This document shows positions 1-7,406 of a stretch of DNA of 64,000 nt, piece after piece; the first letter of the stretch is position 1; each line of letters opens with the position of its first letter. The translations under genes and the position numbers were made by a program. The stretch is from JANNNX01 sp031398745 (GTDB taxonomy: Bacteria > Actinomycetota > Acidimicrobiia > Acidimicrobiales > CADCSY01). A model generated the notes under the pieces. The model did no database searches. It was not told where the DNA came from and saw only the letters and a program-made list of their open reading frames with translations. The DNA is taken from positions 1 through 64,000 of the forward strand of contig JANNNX010000071.1 of assembly GCA_031398745.1 (NCBI GenBank). Reading direction: 5' to 3'.

Positions 1-1029
1 GTCCATCTCGTTGAAGAAGACGATGACCGGCACCCCCTCCTCCGACTTCTCCCGGGCTCGCTCGAACACCAGTCGGATCTGGCGCTCGGTCTCCCCCACG
101 TACTTGTTCAGCAGCTCCGGGCCCTTGATGTTGAGGAAGTAGCTCCGGGCCGCGGGTTGTCCGGTGACCTCACTGACCTTTTTCGACAGGGAGTTGGCCA
201 CCGCCTTGGCGATCAGCGTCTTGCCGCACCCCGGCGGGCCGTACAGCAAGATGCCCTTCGGCGCCGGCAGGCGGTACTCCTCGTACAGGTCTCGGTGCAG
301 GAACGGCAGCTCGACGGCATCGGTGATCTGTTCGATCTGGGCGTCGAGGCCGCCGATGTCGCGGTAGGTGATGTCCGGGACCTCCTCGAGCACCAGGTCC
401 TCGACCTCTTGGCGGGCGAGGCGCTCGAGCAGCAGCCCTGAACGGGGATCCATGAGCACGGAATCCCCCGCCCGCAGCGGCTGGTCGAGAAGATGGTCGG
501 CCAGCTCGGCAACCCGCTCGTCGTCGGCCCGGCCGATGACGATCGCCCGTCGGCGGTCCTCCAGGACCTCCTTGATCGCCACGACCTCCCCGGCGACGTC
601 GTGACCCCGGGCCATCACCACCGAGAGTGCCTCGTTGAGGACGACCTCGGTGCCCCGGGTCAGTTGCGCCTCGTCGACCTCGGGCGATACCGCCACCCGC
701 AGCTTGCGGCCGCCGGAGTGGACGTCAATCGTCCCGTCGTCGTTGGTGCCGGTCACCGTGCCGTAGGCGGAGGGCGGTTGGGTGAGCTTCTCGACCTCCT
801 CCCGCAGGGCGGCGATGTGGTCGCGGGCCTCTCGCAGGGTGTAGGTCAGCTTCTCGTTCTGGGAGACCGCCTGGCTCAGCTGGCCCTTGGTCTCGAGCAG
901 GCGCTCCTCGAGCGTCCGTACCCGTTTGGGTGCGTCGTGGAGCCGCTGGCGAAGGCCTGCCAGCTCGTCCTCGAGCTCGAGCGCGTGACGGCGGAGCTGG
1001 TCGAACTCGGCGCTGCTGTCGTCGGCCAT
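1..1029 (-). CDS. arc: Proteasome-associated AAA+ ATPase ARC/Mpa, 3' end beyond window
   Basis: Only the first 343 codons are visible, since the gene runs off the left edge. The protein is the ring ATPase that unfolds pupylated proteins and feeds them into the 20S proteasome in the cytoplasm. An N-terminal coiled coil (residues about 5-85, the Pup-binding region in Mpa) is followed by OB-fold segments (about 88-205) and the start of the AAA domain with Walker A GPPGCGKT at 264-271. The Walker B stretch reads VIVFFNEMD, so the usual Asp is Asn at residue 340. The ATG at 1029 follows a strong AGGAGG about 7 bases upstream. The rest of the Pup-proteasome genes would lie to the left, outside the window. 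Confidence 0.95.
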   Translation of the reverse strand, partial: MADDSSAEFDQLRRHALELEDELAGLRQRLHDAPKRVRTLEERLLETKGQLSQAVSQNEKLTYTLREARDHIAALREEVEKLTQPPSAYGTVTGTNDDGTIDVHSGGRKLRVAVSPEVDEAQLTRGTEVVLNEALSVVMARGHDVAGEVVAIKEVLEDRRRAIVIGRADDERVAELADHLLDQPLRAGDSVLMDPRSGLLLERLARQEVEDLVLEEVPDITYRDIGGLDAQIEQITDAVELPFLHRDLYEEYRLPAPKGILLYGPPGCGKTLIAKAVANSLSKKVSEVTGQPAARSYFLNIKGPELLNKYVGETERQIRLVFERAREKSEEGVPVIVFFNEMD

Positions 1030-1120
1030 GGGCACACCTCCTGCGCCCGGGCGACGATACCGCGGTGGCTGCGGGCACCGGCCGATGCGCCGGGGTTCTC
1101 CGACGCCGGCCACTGGCAGG

Positions 1121-1126
1121 TAGATT
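1121..1126 (+). promoter_or_regulatory. -10 element (TAGATT) of the ferredoxin gene
   Basis: The hexamer TAGATT fits the actinobacterial TANNNT -10 pattern. It implies a leader of about 33 bases that carries an AGGAG ribosome site at 1152-1156. Confidence 0.45.
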
Positions 1127-1166
1127 CGACAGGCCCTCTGCACGCCGAGACAGGAGCTCCTCCCCC

Positions 1167-1403
1167 ATGAAGGTCTGGATCGACCAGGATCTCTGCACCG
1201 GTGACGGTCTCTGCGAGGAGATCGCTCCCGACGTCTTCACCCTCCTCGACGACGGCCTGGCCTACGTGAAGGAGGGGACCAAGGTGTTCTCCGACCCGGG
1301 TGGCGCCGAAGGCCTGGCCAGCGTGCCTGCGGGGATGGAGGACGCGGTGATCGAGTCGGCCGAGGAGTGCCCCGGGGAGTGCATCTTCATCGAGGTCGAG
1401 TGA
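1167..1403 (+). CDS. Single-cluster ferredoxin, 78 aa
   Basis: This is a small acidic electron-transfer protein of the actinobacterial P450-type ferredoxin family. The cluster ligands visible are C10 and C16 in CTGDGLC and a C-terminal CPGEC. The middle position of the first motif is Asp13 instead of Cys. This suggests a [3Fe-4S] cluster or a [4Fe-4S] cluster with an Asp ligand, as known in archaeal CxxDxxC ferredoxins. The second Cys of CPGEC is an extra residue that I cannot assign. The ATG at 1167 is preceded by AGGAG. The gene is divergent from arc and ends 3 bases before the convergent marP-like gene. No P450 or other redox partner is adjacent. Confidence 0.9.
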   Translation: MKVWIDQDLCTGDGLCEEIAPDVFTLLDDGLAYVKEGTKVFSDPGGAEGLASVPAGMEDAVIESAEECPGECIFIEVE

Positions 1404-1406
1404 CGC

Positions 1407-2567
1407 TCAGCTGACGCAGGGCCCCGCTCGGCCGCCGGCCCGCCGCGGTTCGTCGAGCGCAGCCCGGATCTCGTCGGTGCTGAGGGCGTACGCGGTCCCG
1501 GCGTCGTCCGGGGCGATGGCGAAGGCAACCCCGAGGACCGACCCGCTGGGGGCGACGAGGGGGCCGCCGGAGTCTCCCGGGGCCAGGTCGCTGGCCAGCA
1601 CGACCACGTCACGGCGGGTGTCGTGCCGGTCGTAGAGATCACGGCCGAGCGCGTCGATCCGCTCCGCGACCTGGAACGGTGACACCTCGAGGGGGCCGCC
1701 GCCGGGGTGGCCCAGGACGCTGCCGATGTCGCCCACGGTGGCGTCGGCCAGGGGCAGAGCGGCGGCGCCGAGCCCGGGCACTCGCAGTAGGGCGATGTCG
1801 CGGTCGGGGTCGAAGGCCACGACCTCCGCGTCTCGAATCCCCTCGAAGGCCCCGTCGACGGTGACCCCCTCGGTGCCGGCGACGACGTGGGCGTTGGTCA
1901 ACACCACCTCGGGCTCGACCACGAAACCGGTGCCGTCCTGAAGGCCGCCGCAGCCGCGGCTCTCGATGCGCACGGTGGACCGAGCGGCGAGGGCCAGCAC
2001 GGGCTCGGAGAGGGCCGAGTTCGTCGGGGGCTCTCCCACCGAGGGCGCCCGGTCGAGTGGGCCGAGGACGTCCGGGAAGACGGCACCGCCGACCAGGCGG
2101 TCGAGCGAACGCAGGCTGGACGGCGGGGGCGGAGTGATCGATTCCACCACGTCGGCGACCACCGACCCCCGGGCCAGGCGCGCCGCCTCGCCCCGGGAGT
2201 CGGCCAGGAGGGGCAGTATCACCCAGGCCAGGGCCAGGACGGCGGCCAGGCTCACACCGACACCGGCCATCCGGTCGACACCCCGGGCCGAGGTGCCGAG
2301 GTGGCCCCGGAGCCGTGCCCCGGCCAACGCCCCGACCGCCTGGCCGATCGATCCGCCGACCACCAGCACGATGCCGAGTAGGAGCAGCTCGGCGACCGGG
2401 TCGTCGCCGGCAATCGAGGCCGAGAGGTCGGGGCCGATCCGGGCGAAGAGGGCCAGGGCGAGGACCCAGCCCGCCCACGACAGGACCCGGGTCAGGGCCC
2501 CGATGCGATACCCCCCCACCGCGGCCAGGGCGGCGAGGACGAGCACCACCCCATCGAGGAGGTTCAT
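1407..2567 (-). CDS. marP: MarP-like membrane-anchored serine protease (CvpA + trypsin domain), 386 aa
   Basis: The protein resembles mycobacterial MarP, a periplasmic chymotrypsin-fold protease required for acid and oxidative stress resistance. Residues 1-125 hold about four membrane helices of the CvpA type. The protease domain carries the triad His227 (TNAHVVAG), Asp257 (DRDIALLRV) and Ser333 (GDSGGPLV). Cys206 and Cys384 occupy the places of the MarP disulfide that tethers the C-terminus and tunes activity. The ATG overlaps the trmI stop by four bases (ATGA), so the two are translationally coupled. The substrate is unknown here. In mycobacteria it is the peptidoglycan hydrolase RipA, so a wall-remodelling role is inferred. 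Confidence 0.9.
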   Translation of the reverse strand: MNLLDGVVLVLAALAAVGGYRIGALTRVLSWAGWVLALALFARIGPDLSASIAGDDPVAELLLLGIVLVVGGSIGQAVGALAGARLRGHLGTSARGVDRMAGVGVSLAAVLALAWVILPLLADSRGEAARLARGSVVADVVESITPPPPSSLRSLDRLVGGAVFPDVLGPLDRAPSVGEPPTNSALSEPVLALAARSTVRIESRGCGGLQDGTGFVVEPEVVLTNAHVVAGTEGVTVDGAFEGIRDAEVVAFDPDRDIALLRVPGLGAAALPLADATVGDIGSVLGHPGGGPLEVSPFQVAERIDALGRDLYDRHDTRRDVVVLASDLAPGDSGGPLVAPSGSVLGVAFAIAPDDAGTAYALSTDEIRAALDEPRRAGGRAGPCVS

Positions 2568-3346
2568 CGGACCAGGCGCGCCGGGCGCAGCCCGCCGGGA
2601 ATCGGCCCGAGCAGCCGGGCCGAGGTCAAGAACGCGGTGTGGGCGACCATGCGATGGTCGGGACGGACCGCCTGGCCCTCCACGTGCCAGGTGCGGTGCA
2701 GCACCTCGAGCGTCTCCACCAGCTCGAAGGCACTCTCGTCGAGACAGGCTCGCAGGGTCGCCACCTGGGTGATCGACGGGGTGTACGCGACCAGCGCGCC
2801 GCCCCGACGGAGAGCCTTCTCGGCGTGGGGGACGACCCGCCAGGGCTCGGGGAGGTCGAGGATCACCGCATCGAGGTCGGACTCGCTGATGCCGTCGTAG
2901 ACGTCCCGTAGCTCGACCCGGTACCGGTCCTCGGCCCTCTCGGCGCCGACGTAGGCGGCCACGTTCTGGACAGCCCGGTCGGCGAAGTCGTCGCGCAGCT
3001 CGTAGCCGACCACCTCGGCTCCGGCCCGAACCAGGGCCATGGACAGGGCCCCGGAGCCGACACCGGCTTCGAGGACCCGCGACCCCGGCCCGATGTCGGC
3101 GGCCAGCAGGATCGGGCCGATGTCCTTCGGGTAGATGACCTGAGCGCCCCGGGGCATCCGCAAGACGGTGTCGATCAGCCGGGGCCGCAGCGCGGTGTAG
3201 CGCGCGCCGGTGGTGGAGCGGACGGTGATCCCCTCGTCCTCGCCGATGAGCTCGGCGTGGTCGACGACGCCGGTGTGGGTGTGGAAGGTGCCCCCGTCGG
3301 CCAGCTCGACCAGGTACTGGCGACCCCGGCTGTCCACCAGTAGCAC
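2564..3346 (-). CDS. trmI: tRNA (adenine-58-N1)-methyltransferase TrmI, 260 aa
   Basis: This class I SAM-dependent methyltransferase makes m1A58 in the tRNA T-loop. The family signature MPRGAQVIYPKD is followed by the SAM-binding segment VLEAGVGSGALS and the LDLPEPW catalytic-site motif. The only canonical start is the GTG at 3346, which gives MLLVDSRG. However, the reading frame stays open upstream and encodes GLRPGERV, which matches the N-terminus of homologues. Either the natural start is non-canonical or the N-terminus is shortened. In actinobacteria trmI usually lies beside the proteasome genes, which fits the nearby arc. Confidence 0.92.
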   Translation of the reverse strand: MLLVDSRGRQYLVELADGGTFHTHTGVVDHAELIGEDEGITVRSTTGARYTALRPRLIDTVLRMPRGAQVIYPKDIGPILLAADIGPGSRVLEAGVGSGALSMALVRAGAEVVGYELRDDFADRAVQNVAAYVGAERAEDRYRVELRDVYDGISESDLDAVILDLPEPWRVVPHAEKALRRGGALVAYTPSITQVATLRACLDESAFELVETLEVLHRTWHVEGQAVRPDHRMVAHTAFLTSARLLGPIPGGLRPARLVR

Positions 3347-3380
3347 CCGCTCCCCCGGTCGTAACCCCCGGGCGCCCGCC

Positions 3381-3590
3381 TCAGCGCCCGTCGGAGGACG
3401 TCCCCGCCGGGAGGTGGCGCACGAGCAAGGTCTCCCCTGGCTCGAGCACCTCCTGGACGACTCGCACCCGCTCTCGTCCCAGCCAGCGCAGGACCCGTAC
3501 GGCCAGCGCCAGGCCCCAGACCAGGGTCCAGACCCGGGAACCGCCGGTCGGTCCCCGCTGGCGGCTCAGCCGGTAGATCCAGCCCAGCAT
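3381..3590 (-). CDS. Small conserved protein with one hydrophobic segment, 69 aa
   Basis: The protein starts MLGWIYRLSRQRG and has one hydrophobic stretch (WTLVWGLALAVRVL) followed by a charged C-terminal half. I recognise no functional domain. The ATG shares one base with the stop of the upstream small membrane protein (TGATG), so the two are probably co-translated. It is the last of three small membrane-associated genes between the LON-domain gene and trmI. Confidence 0.7.
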   Translation of the reverse strand: MLGWIYRLSRQRGPTGGSRVWTLVWGLALAVRVLRWLGRERVRVVQEVLEPGETLLVRHLPAGTSSDGR

Positions 3591-3808
3591 CAGACCCGCC
3601 GGATCTCGACGACGGTCCGGTGCTTGCGGCCGCGCCGGCGTCCCCACAGGAATGCCCCGCCGAGGACGGTCACCACCCCCACGGTGGCGGACACCAGCCC
3701 AGCTTGGCGAACCTGACCCCGGGCCTCGGTCATCGGGCCGGTCACGGCTCGGAGGGCCTGGGCGAGGTCGTCGGTGCTGACGCGGTCGTCGGAGGAGCGA
3801 GAACTCAC
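3590..3808 (-). CDS. Small single-pass membrane protein with basic tail, 72 aa
   Basis: A polar N-terminus (about 1-35) precedes one membrane helix (LVSATVGVVTVLGGAFLW). A strongly basic tail (GRRRGRKHR) ends in VVEIRRV. The positive-inside rule places the tail in the cytoplasm. The ATG overlaps the previous stop by four bases, and the stop overlaps the next start by one. No enzymatic motif is visible. Its position suggests it works with its neighbour at 3805-4131 in the envelope, but this is inference. Confidence 0.75.
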   Translation of the reverse strand: MSSRSSDDRVSTDDLAQALRAVTGPMTEARGQVRQAGLVSATVGVVTVLGGAFLWGRRRGRKHRTVVEIRRV

Positions 3809-4131
3809 GATCGGTCGTCCTTTCGTCGCACGAGGCTGAGCGTGCCGCCGGAAGCGATGCTCACCACCAGGAGAGTGACGAGGTACGGCACGAAGGACCA
3901 GTTGCCGTCGAGCGCCTCGCCGGTCTCGGTCTGCAGGGCCCGTAGCAGCGCCAGCGTGAGCAGGATCCCGCCGAGGCCGACGAGCAGCCCACCGACCAGA
4001 CCGAACGCGAGGCGTCGGCCCGCACCCTGGAGGGGCTCGACCAGCTGCTGGCGGACATAGGTCTCGAGCGTCCGGCGGAGGTCGCCCAGCTGGTCGCCGA
4101 CCGAGGGCGCCCGGCGGATCCGACCGATCAC
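3805..4131 (-). CDS. Holin-X-like small membrane protein, 108 aa
   Basis: A soluble amphipathic N-terminus (about 1-42) is followed by two membrane helices (LAFGLVGGLLVGLGGILLTL and a second around 82-100) and a short charged tail. This layout resembles the actinobacterial holin-X superfamily (phage holin family 3_6) found in many chromosomes without any phage. It is the first of three overlapping small genes. About 78 bases separate it from the LON-domain gene. Confidence 0.75.
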   Translation of the reverse strand: MIGRIRRAPSVGDQLGDLRRTLETYVRQQLVEPLQGAGRRLAFGLVGGLLVGLGGILLTLALLRALQTETGEALDGNWSFVPYLVTLLVVSIASGGTLSLVRRKDDRS

Positions 4132-4209
4132 GCTGCTCCTCCCGACGGGCCGAACCCTGCGCTCGTGGTGTTGGTCTGGCCGGCGATGGTCACTCGGGGG
4201 TCACGGTCC

Positions 4210-4881
4210 TCACGGCCCGGTCCCCCGGCTCTCGCCGAGGCGAGCCCGCAGCACCGTGGCCTGGTCGTCCAACAGGGCGTTCAGGAGGTCGAGGCGCTCG
4301 TCGACCGTCGGGGCCGAGAGCACCGCCAGCCTATCGAGCGGGCCCAGGGGGGCCATCGCGGCGGCCACGTACGCCCCCGTGCCGGGGTCGCGCGGGAGGT
4401 CGACCCTCGGAGGTGGCCGTTCCCGGTTGAGCGTCGCACGCAGTCCGAGCACCGCCCGGAGGCGGCCGATCACGCCGTCGTAGCTGGCGCTCGTGGTACC
4501 GGCGGGGTCGGCCGGGTCGGGGTCGGGCCACGGCACGACGGCGGCCCGCGGGTACGGGTCCTCGTCCAGCCACTGCGCGATCTTCACCCGCTCGGTGCCG
4601 GCGACGACCACCAGCCACCGGCCGTCGTCGAAGCGCTCGGCGCTGGCAATCCGGGCCCGGCAGGCGACCCCGAAGCGAGTGTCGCCCCCACCGACCTCGT
4701 GCCCGCGCTCGATGAGGACGACACCCAGAGGGCGGTCGCCGGCCAGGCAGTCCTCCACGAGTGCCCGGTACCGGGGCTCGAACACGTGCAGGGGCAGGGC
4801 GAGACCGGGCAGGAGCACCGTCCCTAGGGGGAACATGGCCAGCACCTCGGCGCCCGACCCCGGCGGTGGCGACTCATCCAC
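4210..4881 (-). CDS. LON peptidase substrate-binding domain protein, 223 aa
   Basis: This is a stand-alone N-terminal domain of Lon protease with no ATPase or protease part. The diagnostic stretch is MFPLGTVLLPG ... LPLHVFEPRYR near residues 17-42, followed by the usual beta-rich core. The GTG at 4881 overlaps the carboxypeptidase stop (GTGGATGA, 8 bases), which indicates translational coupling. Such proteins occur widely and their role is not settled. Substrate or ligand binding is inferred from the domain only. Confidence 0.87.
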   Translation of the reverse strand: MDESPPPGSGAEVLAMFPLGTVLLPGLALPLHVFEPRYRALVEDCLAGDRPLGVVLIERGHEVGGGDTRFGVACRARIASAERFDDGRWLVVVAGTERVKIAQWLDEDPYPRAAVVPWPDPDPADPAGTTSASYDGVIGRLRAVLGLRATLNRERPPPRVDLPRDPGTGAYVAAAMAPLGPLDRLAVLSAPTVDERLDLLNALLDDQATVLRARLGESRGTGP

Positions 4882-6289
4882 CGGGGGCCGACCAACCGCT
4901 CGGACCGAGCGTGTCGATGTCGATTCCGGGGTAGTCGACCAGCGCGAGCGCCAGCCGGTCCCACAGCACCCGGCTGGCCTCGACGCCCCGGATGTCGTTC
5001 TGGATGTAGGCGAACCACAGCGAGCCGCCAGGCGTGTCGACCCACCCGGCCAGGGTGGACACGTCATTCAGGCTCCCGGTCTTGGCCCGCACCGCCCCCT
5101 CGGCCGGGGTCGCCACCAGCCGGTCGGCGAGGGTGCCGCTCTCCCCTGCCACCGCCAACCCGTCAGCCACCGTGGCCTCGTCACCCTCGGCCCGCAGCAC
5201 CGCGGCCAGGAGCCGGCAGGTCACGCGGTCGGCGGGTGACAAGCCGGAGCCGTCACGGACCTCAACGCCCTCGGTGGGCAGCTCGCGGGCGGCCAGCCAC
5301 TCGACGATCACCGCAGTGCCGGCGGTGGTCGACCCCTCGCCCCGCACCCGCAGGCCGAGTTCCTTGGTCAACAACTCGGCGGTCTCGTTGTCGCTGACCC
5401 GCAGCATCGACTGCACCAGCTCGCCGATGGTGGGCGAATCGACGTGGGCGAGCTCGGTCCGGGCCGCCGGCGCCCGCCCCGACGAGGCACCACCGAGGAC
5501 CGTGACTCCCCGCTCTCGGAGGAGGTCGGCGAACGTCGCGGCCGCGTCGAGCGCCGGATCGTCGCTGGGGCGGGGCGACGGCCGATCCCGGGTGTAGCCG
5601 TCGTCGACGGTCAGGGCGCCGAGCGATCCGACGGCCCCGATCTCCCGATACCGGGTCGGCCAGTCGGCGACCACTCGCCGGTCGTCGTAGCGGGCGTCGT
5701 CGCCCACCACCCCACCCCGCACCTCGCGCACCCCGGAGGCCACGACGGCATCGGCCAGACCCTCGATCGAGGTGTAGGTCGCCGGCTGGTGTTGCTGGTC
5801 GGCTGCCCAGGCCGAGGTCCCGAGCACCGAGTCGCCGCCCCCGACGAGGTAGAGGGCGCCGTCGACCACGCCATCGACGGGCTCCTGCTCGCTCACCACC
5901 GCGGTCCGCAACCGTTCGTCCTCGTCGAGGTACTCGAGCACCGCGCTCGCGGTGAGCAGCTTCATCCCCGAGGCCGGCACGAGCCCGTCGTCCACGCCGT
6001 CGGTGGCCAGGACGGTTGAGCCTCGGCCCACGATCAAGCAGTGGCGGGAGGGTGAGGCGGCACCCACACTGTCGACCGCCTCGACCACCACCCGGGTCCC
6101 GACCTGTTCCGCCAGTGCGGCCGGGGCCCGCCGGGCGCTGAGCACGGGGGCGCCCGTGCCGGGAGCGCCACCGCCGGCGGTGGCCACATCGGGCGAGACG
6201 GCCGCGGCCCCGCCCAGGCACACCGCCCCCAGGAGGGCGAGGAGGGCGACGACCCGGCGCCGGCGACGACCGTGCGCGGCGGGCCTCAG
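4874..6289 (-). CDS. dacB: PBP4-type D-alanyl-D-alanine carboxypeptidase/endopeptidase
   Basis: This periplasmic penicillin-binding protein trims or cleaves peptidoglycan stem peptides. All three active-site motifs are visible: SGMK (Ser nucleophile and Lys), SDN and KTG. Between SGMK and SDN lies the insertion typical of the PBP4 class. The first ATG/GTG/TTG start is the GTG at 6223, but using it would remove the signal peptide. In frame upstream is a textbook one (RRRRRVVALLALLGAV), beginning after a CTG at 6289 that overlaps the tetR stop (CTGA). I therefore extend the gene to 6289 (471 aa) and regard 6223 as the fallback. Confidence 0.88.
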   Translation of the reverse strand: MRPAAHGRRRRRVVALLALLGAVCLGGAAAVSPDVATAGGGAPGTGAPVLSARRAPAALAEQVGTRVVVEAVDSVGAASPSRHCLIVGRGSTVLATDGVDDGLVPASGMKLLTASAVLEYLDEDERLRTAVVSEQEPVDGVVDGALYLVGGGDSVLGTSAWAADQQHQPATYTSIEGLADAVVASGVREVRGGVVGDDARYDDRRVVADWPTRYREIGAVGSLGALTVDDGYTRDRPSPRPSDDPALDAAATFADLLRERGVTVLGGASSGRAPAARTELAHVDSPTIGELVQSMLRVSDNETAELLTKELGLRVRGEGSTTAGTAVIVEWLAARELPTEGVEVRDGSGLSPADRVTCRLLAAVLRAEGDEATVADGLAVAGESGTLADRLVATPAEGAVRAKTGSLNDVSTLAGWVDTPGGSLWFAYIQNDIRGVEASRVLWDRLALALVDYPGIDIDTLGPSGWSAPGG

Positions 6290-6897
6290 GGCGCCAGCGC
6301 CGCCCGGAAGAAGGCCAGCACGTGCTGCTGGCGGCGGGCCAGGGCCGCGACGGTCAGCGGATCCTGCTCCAACAGGCCGGCGAGAAAGGGAAGGTCGCTG
6401 AAGTAGGTGAGCAGGGCGCCGTAGCCGGTGAGGAGGAGCTGCTCGGGGTCGTGGCGGCGGAAGCGTCCGGCCGCCATCTCCCGCTCGAGGAAGGCCGTGG
6501 CCCGCAGGAAGTGCGGTCGTAGGAGGGTCCCGAGGTCGACCACCAGGTGCTCTCCCCCCTCGATCGCCTCCCGGCGCACCAGCCGGACGAACTCCGGGTT
6601 CTCCACGAAGAAGGAGAAGCCGGCGTCGAGCACGTGGTCGACCTGCTGCCAGCCCTCACGCGGGGCCCGGACGGCCTCCTCGACCCGCTCGGCCCAGTCG
6701 GTGAGCGCCCGGTTGAAGACCTCCTGGTAGAGGGCGTCCTTCGACGCGAAGTGGTGCAGGAGGCTCGGGCGTCGGATCCCGACGGCGTCGGCAATGTCGG
6801 TGAGCGAGGTGCCGTCATACCCGTGCTCGGCGAACGCTCGAGTGGCCGCCACCACCACCGCCTCCCGGGTGGAGGACGTGGTCTCGGCCGTGGCCAT
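6286..6897 (-). CDS. TetR-family transcriptional regulator, 203 aa
   Basis: The N-terminal helix-turn-helix (AFAEHGYDGTSLTDIADAVG, then SLLHHFASKDALY) is canonical for TetR. The C-terminal ligand domain is of the common fatty-acid or hydrophobic-ligand type and does not reveal the effector. The ATG at 6897 lies 7 bases downstream of a -10 hexamer (TAGCGT on the minus strand), so the mRNA is probably leaderless. The gene is divergent from the small protein at 6949 and is followed directly by dacB. A 14-base palindrome between the two starts is the likely operator for autoregulation. Confidence 0.92.
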   Translation of the reverse strand: MATAETTSSTREAVVVAATRAFAEHGYDGTSLTDIADAVGIRRPSLLHHFASKDALYQEVFNRALTDWAERVEEAVRAPREGWQQVDHVLDAGFSFFVENPEFVRLVRREAIEGGEHLVVDLGTLLRPHFLRATAFLEREMAAGRFRRHDPEQLLLTGYGALLTYFSDLPFLAGLLEQDPLTVAALARRQQHVLAFFRAALAP

Positions 6898-6904
6898 CGC
6901 CGCC

Positions 6905-6910
6905 ACGCTA
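6905..6910 (-). promoter_or_regulatory. -10 element of tetR (leaderless)
   Basis: TAGCGT on the minus strand ends 7 bases before the ATG at 6897. This puts the expected transcription start at or next to the start codon. Confidence 0.6.
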
Positions 6911-6920
6911 CCGGAGAGGT

Positions 6921-6934
6921 CCGGAGCACTCCGG
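6921..6934. promoter_or_regulatory. Palindromic operator candidate for the TetR regulator
   Basis: The sequence CCGGAG-CA-CTCCGG is a perfect inverted repeat. A further direct copy of CCGGAG lies at 6911-6916. It falls between the two divergent -10 elements (6905-6910 and 6937-6942), where a bound TetR dimer could block both promoters. Confidence 0.55.
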
Positions 6935-6936
6935 GC

Positions 6937-6942
6937 TACGGT
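6937..6942 (+). promoter_or_regulatory. -10 element for the 6949 gene (leaderless)
   Basis: TACGGT ends 6 bases before the GTG at 6949. Confidence 0.55.
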
Positions 6943-6948
6943 CAGCCG

Positions 6949-7335
6949 GTGCAGATCGTTTCGGCCCTCTTCAGCGAGGGGTTCGACGTGCGAGCCGTCC
7001 CCGGCCCGTCGACCCGCATCGACCTGACCGGTGTCTACTTCTCCACGGTCGCGCCGTCGCCGGTGCCGGTGACCGTGTCGCCCCATCTGATCGTCTTCAT
7101 GCGCTGCCCGGCCGACGAGGCCGGGACCGGCGTGCTCGAGGTCGAGTTCTACCGGGCCGACGAGCGACTGGTGCGCAACGTGCAACCGGTGACCATCGAT
7201 CCGGGAAGGTTCGGCTACCGGCTGGTCCGAGCGGAGCTGACCTTCGACGAGTACTCGACGGTCGAGGCCCGGTGCCGGGTCGACGACGGACCGCTGACCG
7301 TCGTGCCGCTGACCTTGCTCCCACCTCTCCCCTGA
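6949..7335 (+). CDS. Conserved hypothetical protein (DUF6941-like), 128 aa
   Basis: The protein starts MQIVSALFSEGFDVR and is predicted to be all-beta and soluble, without signal peptide or catalytic motif. The pattern of an N-terminal 'own opinion of the ligand' strand followed by an immunoglobulin-like beta sandwich resembles DUF6941-type proteins, but I hold this loosely. The GTG start is supported by a -10 hexamer ending 6 bases upstream. It shares a regulatory region with the divergent tetR and is likely under its control. Confidence 0.72.
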   Translation: MQIVSALFSEGFDVRAVPGPSTRIDLTGVYFSTVAPSPVPVTVSPHLIVFMRCPADEAGTGVLEVEFYRADERLVRNVQPVTIDPGRFGYRLVRAELTFDEYSTVEARCRVDDGPLTVVPLTLLPPLP

Positions 7336-7394
7336 TCGCGGCGTCCGGCGCCGGGTCGATGTCCGGGGCGACTTGGCCCCCGGAGGTGGCCCGG

Positions 7395-7400
7395 TAGGGT
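7395..7400 (+). promoter_or_regulatory. -10 element of transketolase (leaderless)
   Basis: TAGGGT ends 6 bases before the GTG at 7407. No ribosome-binding site is seen. Confidence 0.6.
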
Positions 7401-7406
7401 CGGGTC

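Noticed and set aside
1152..1161. Perfect palindrome AGGAGCTCCT over the ferredoxin ribosome site
   Set aside because: It is short, has no loop and is easily explained by the AGGAG site followed by a pyrimidine run. A regulatory role is not supported.
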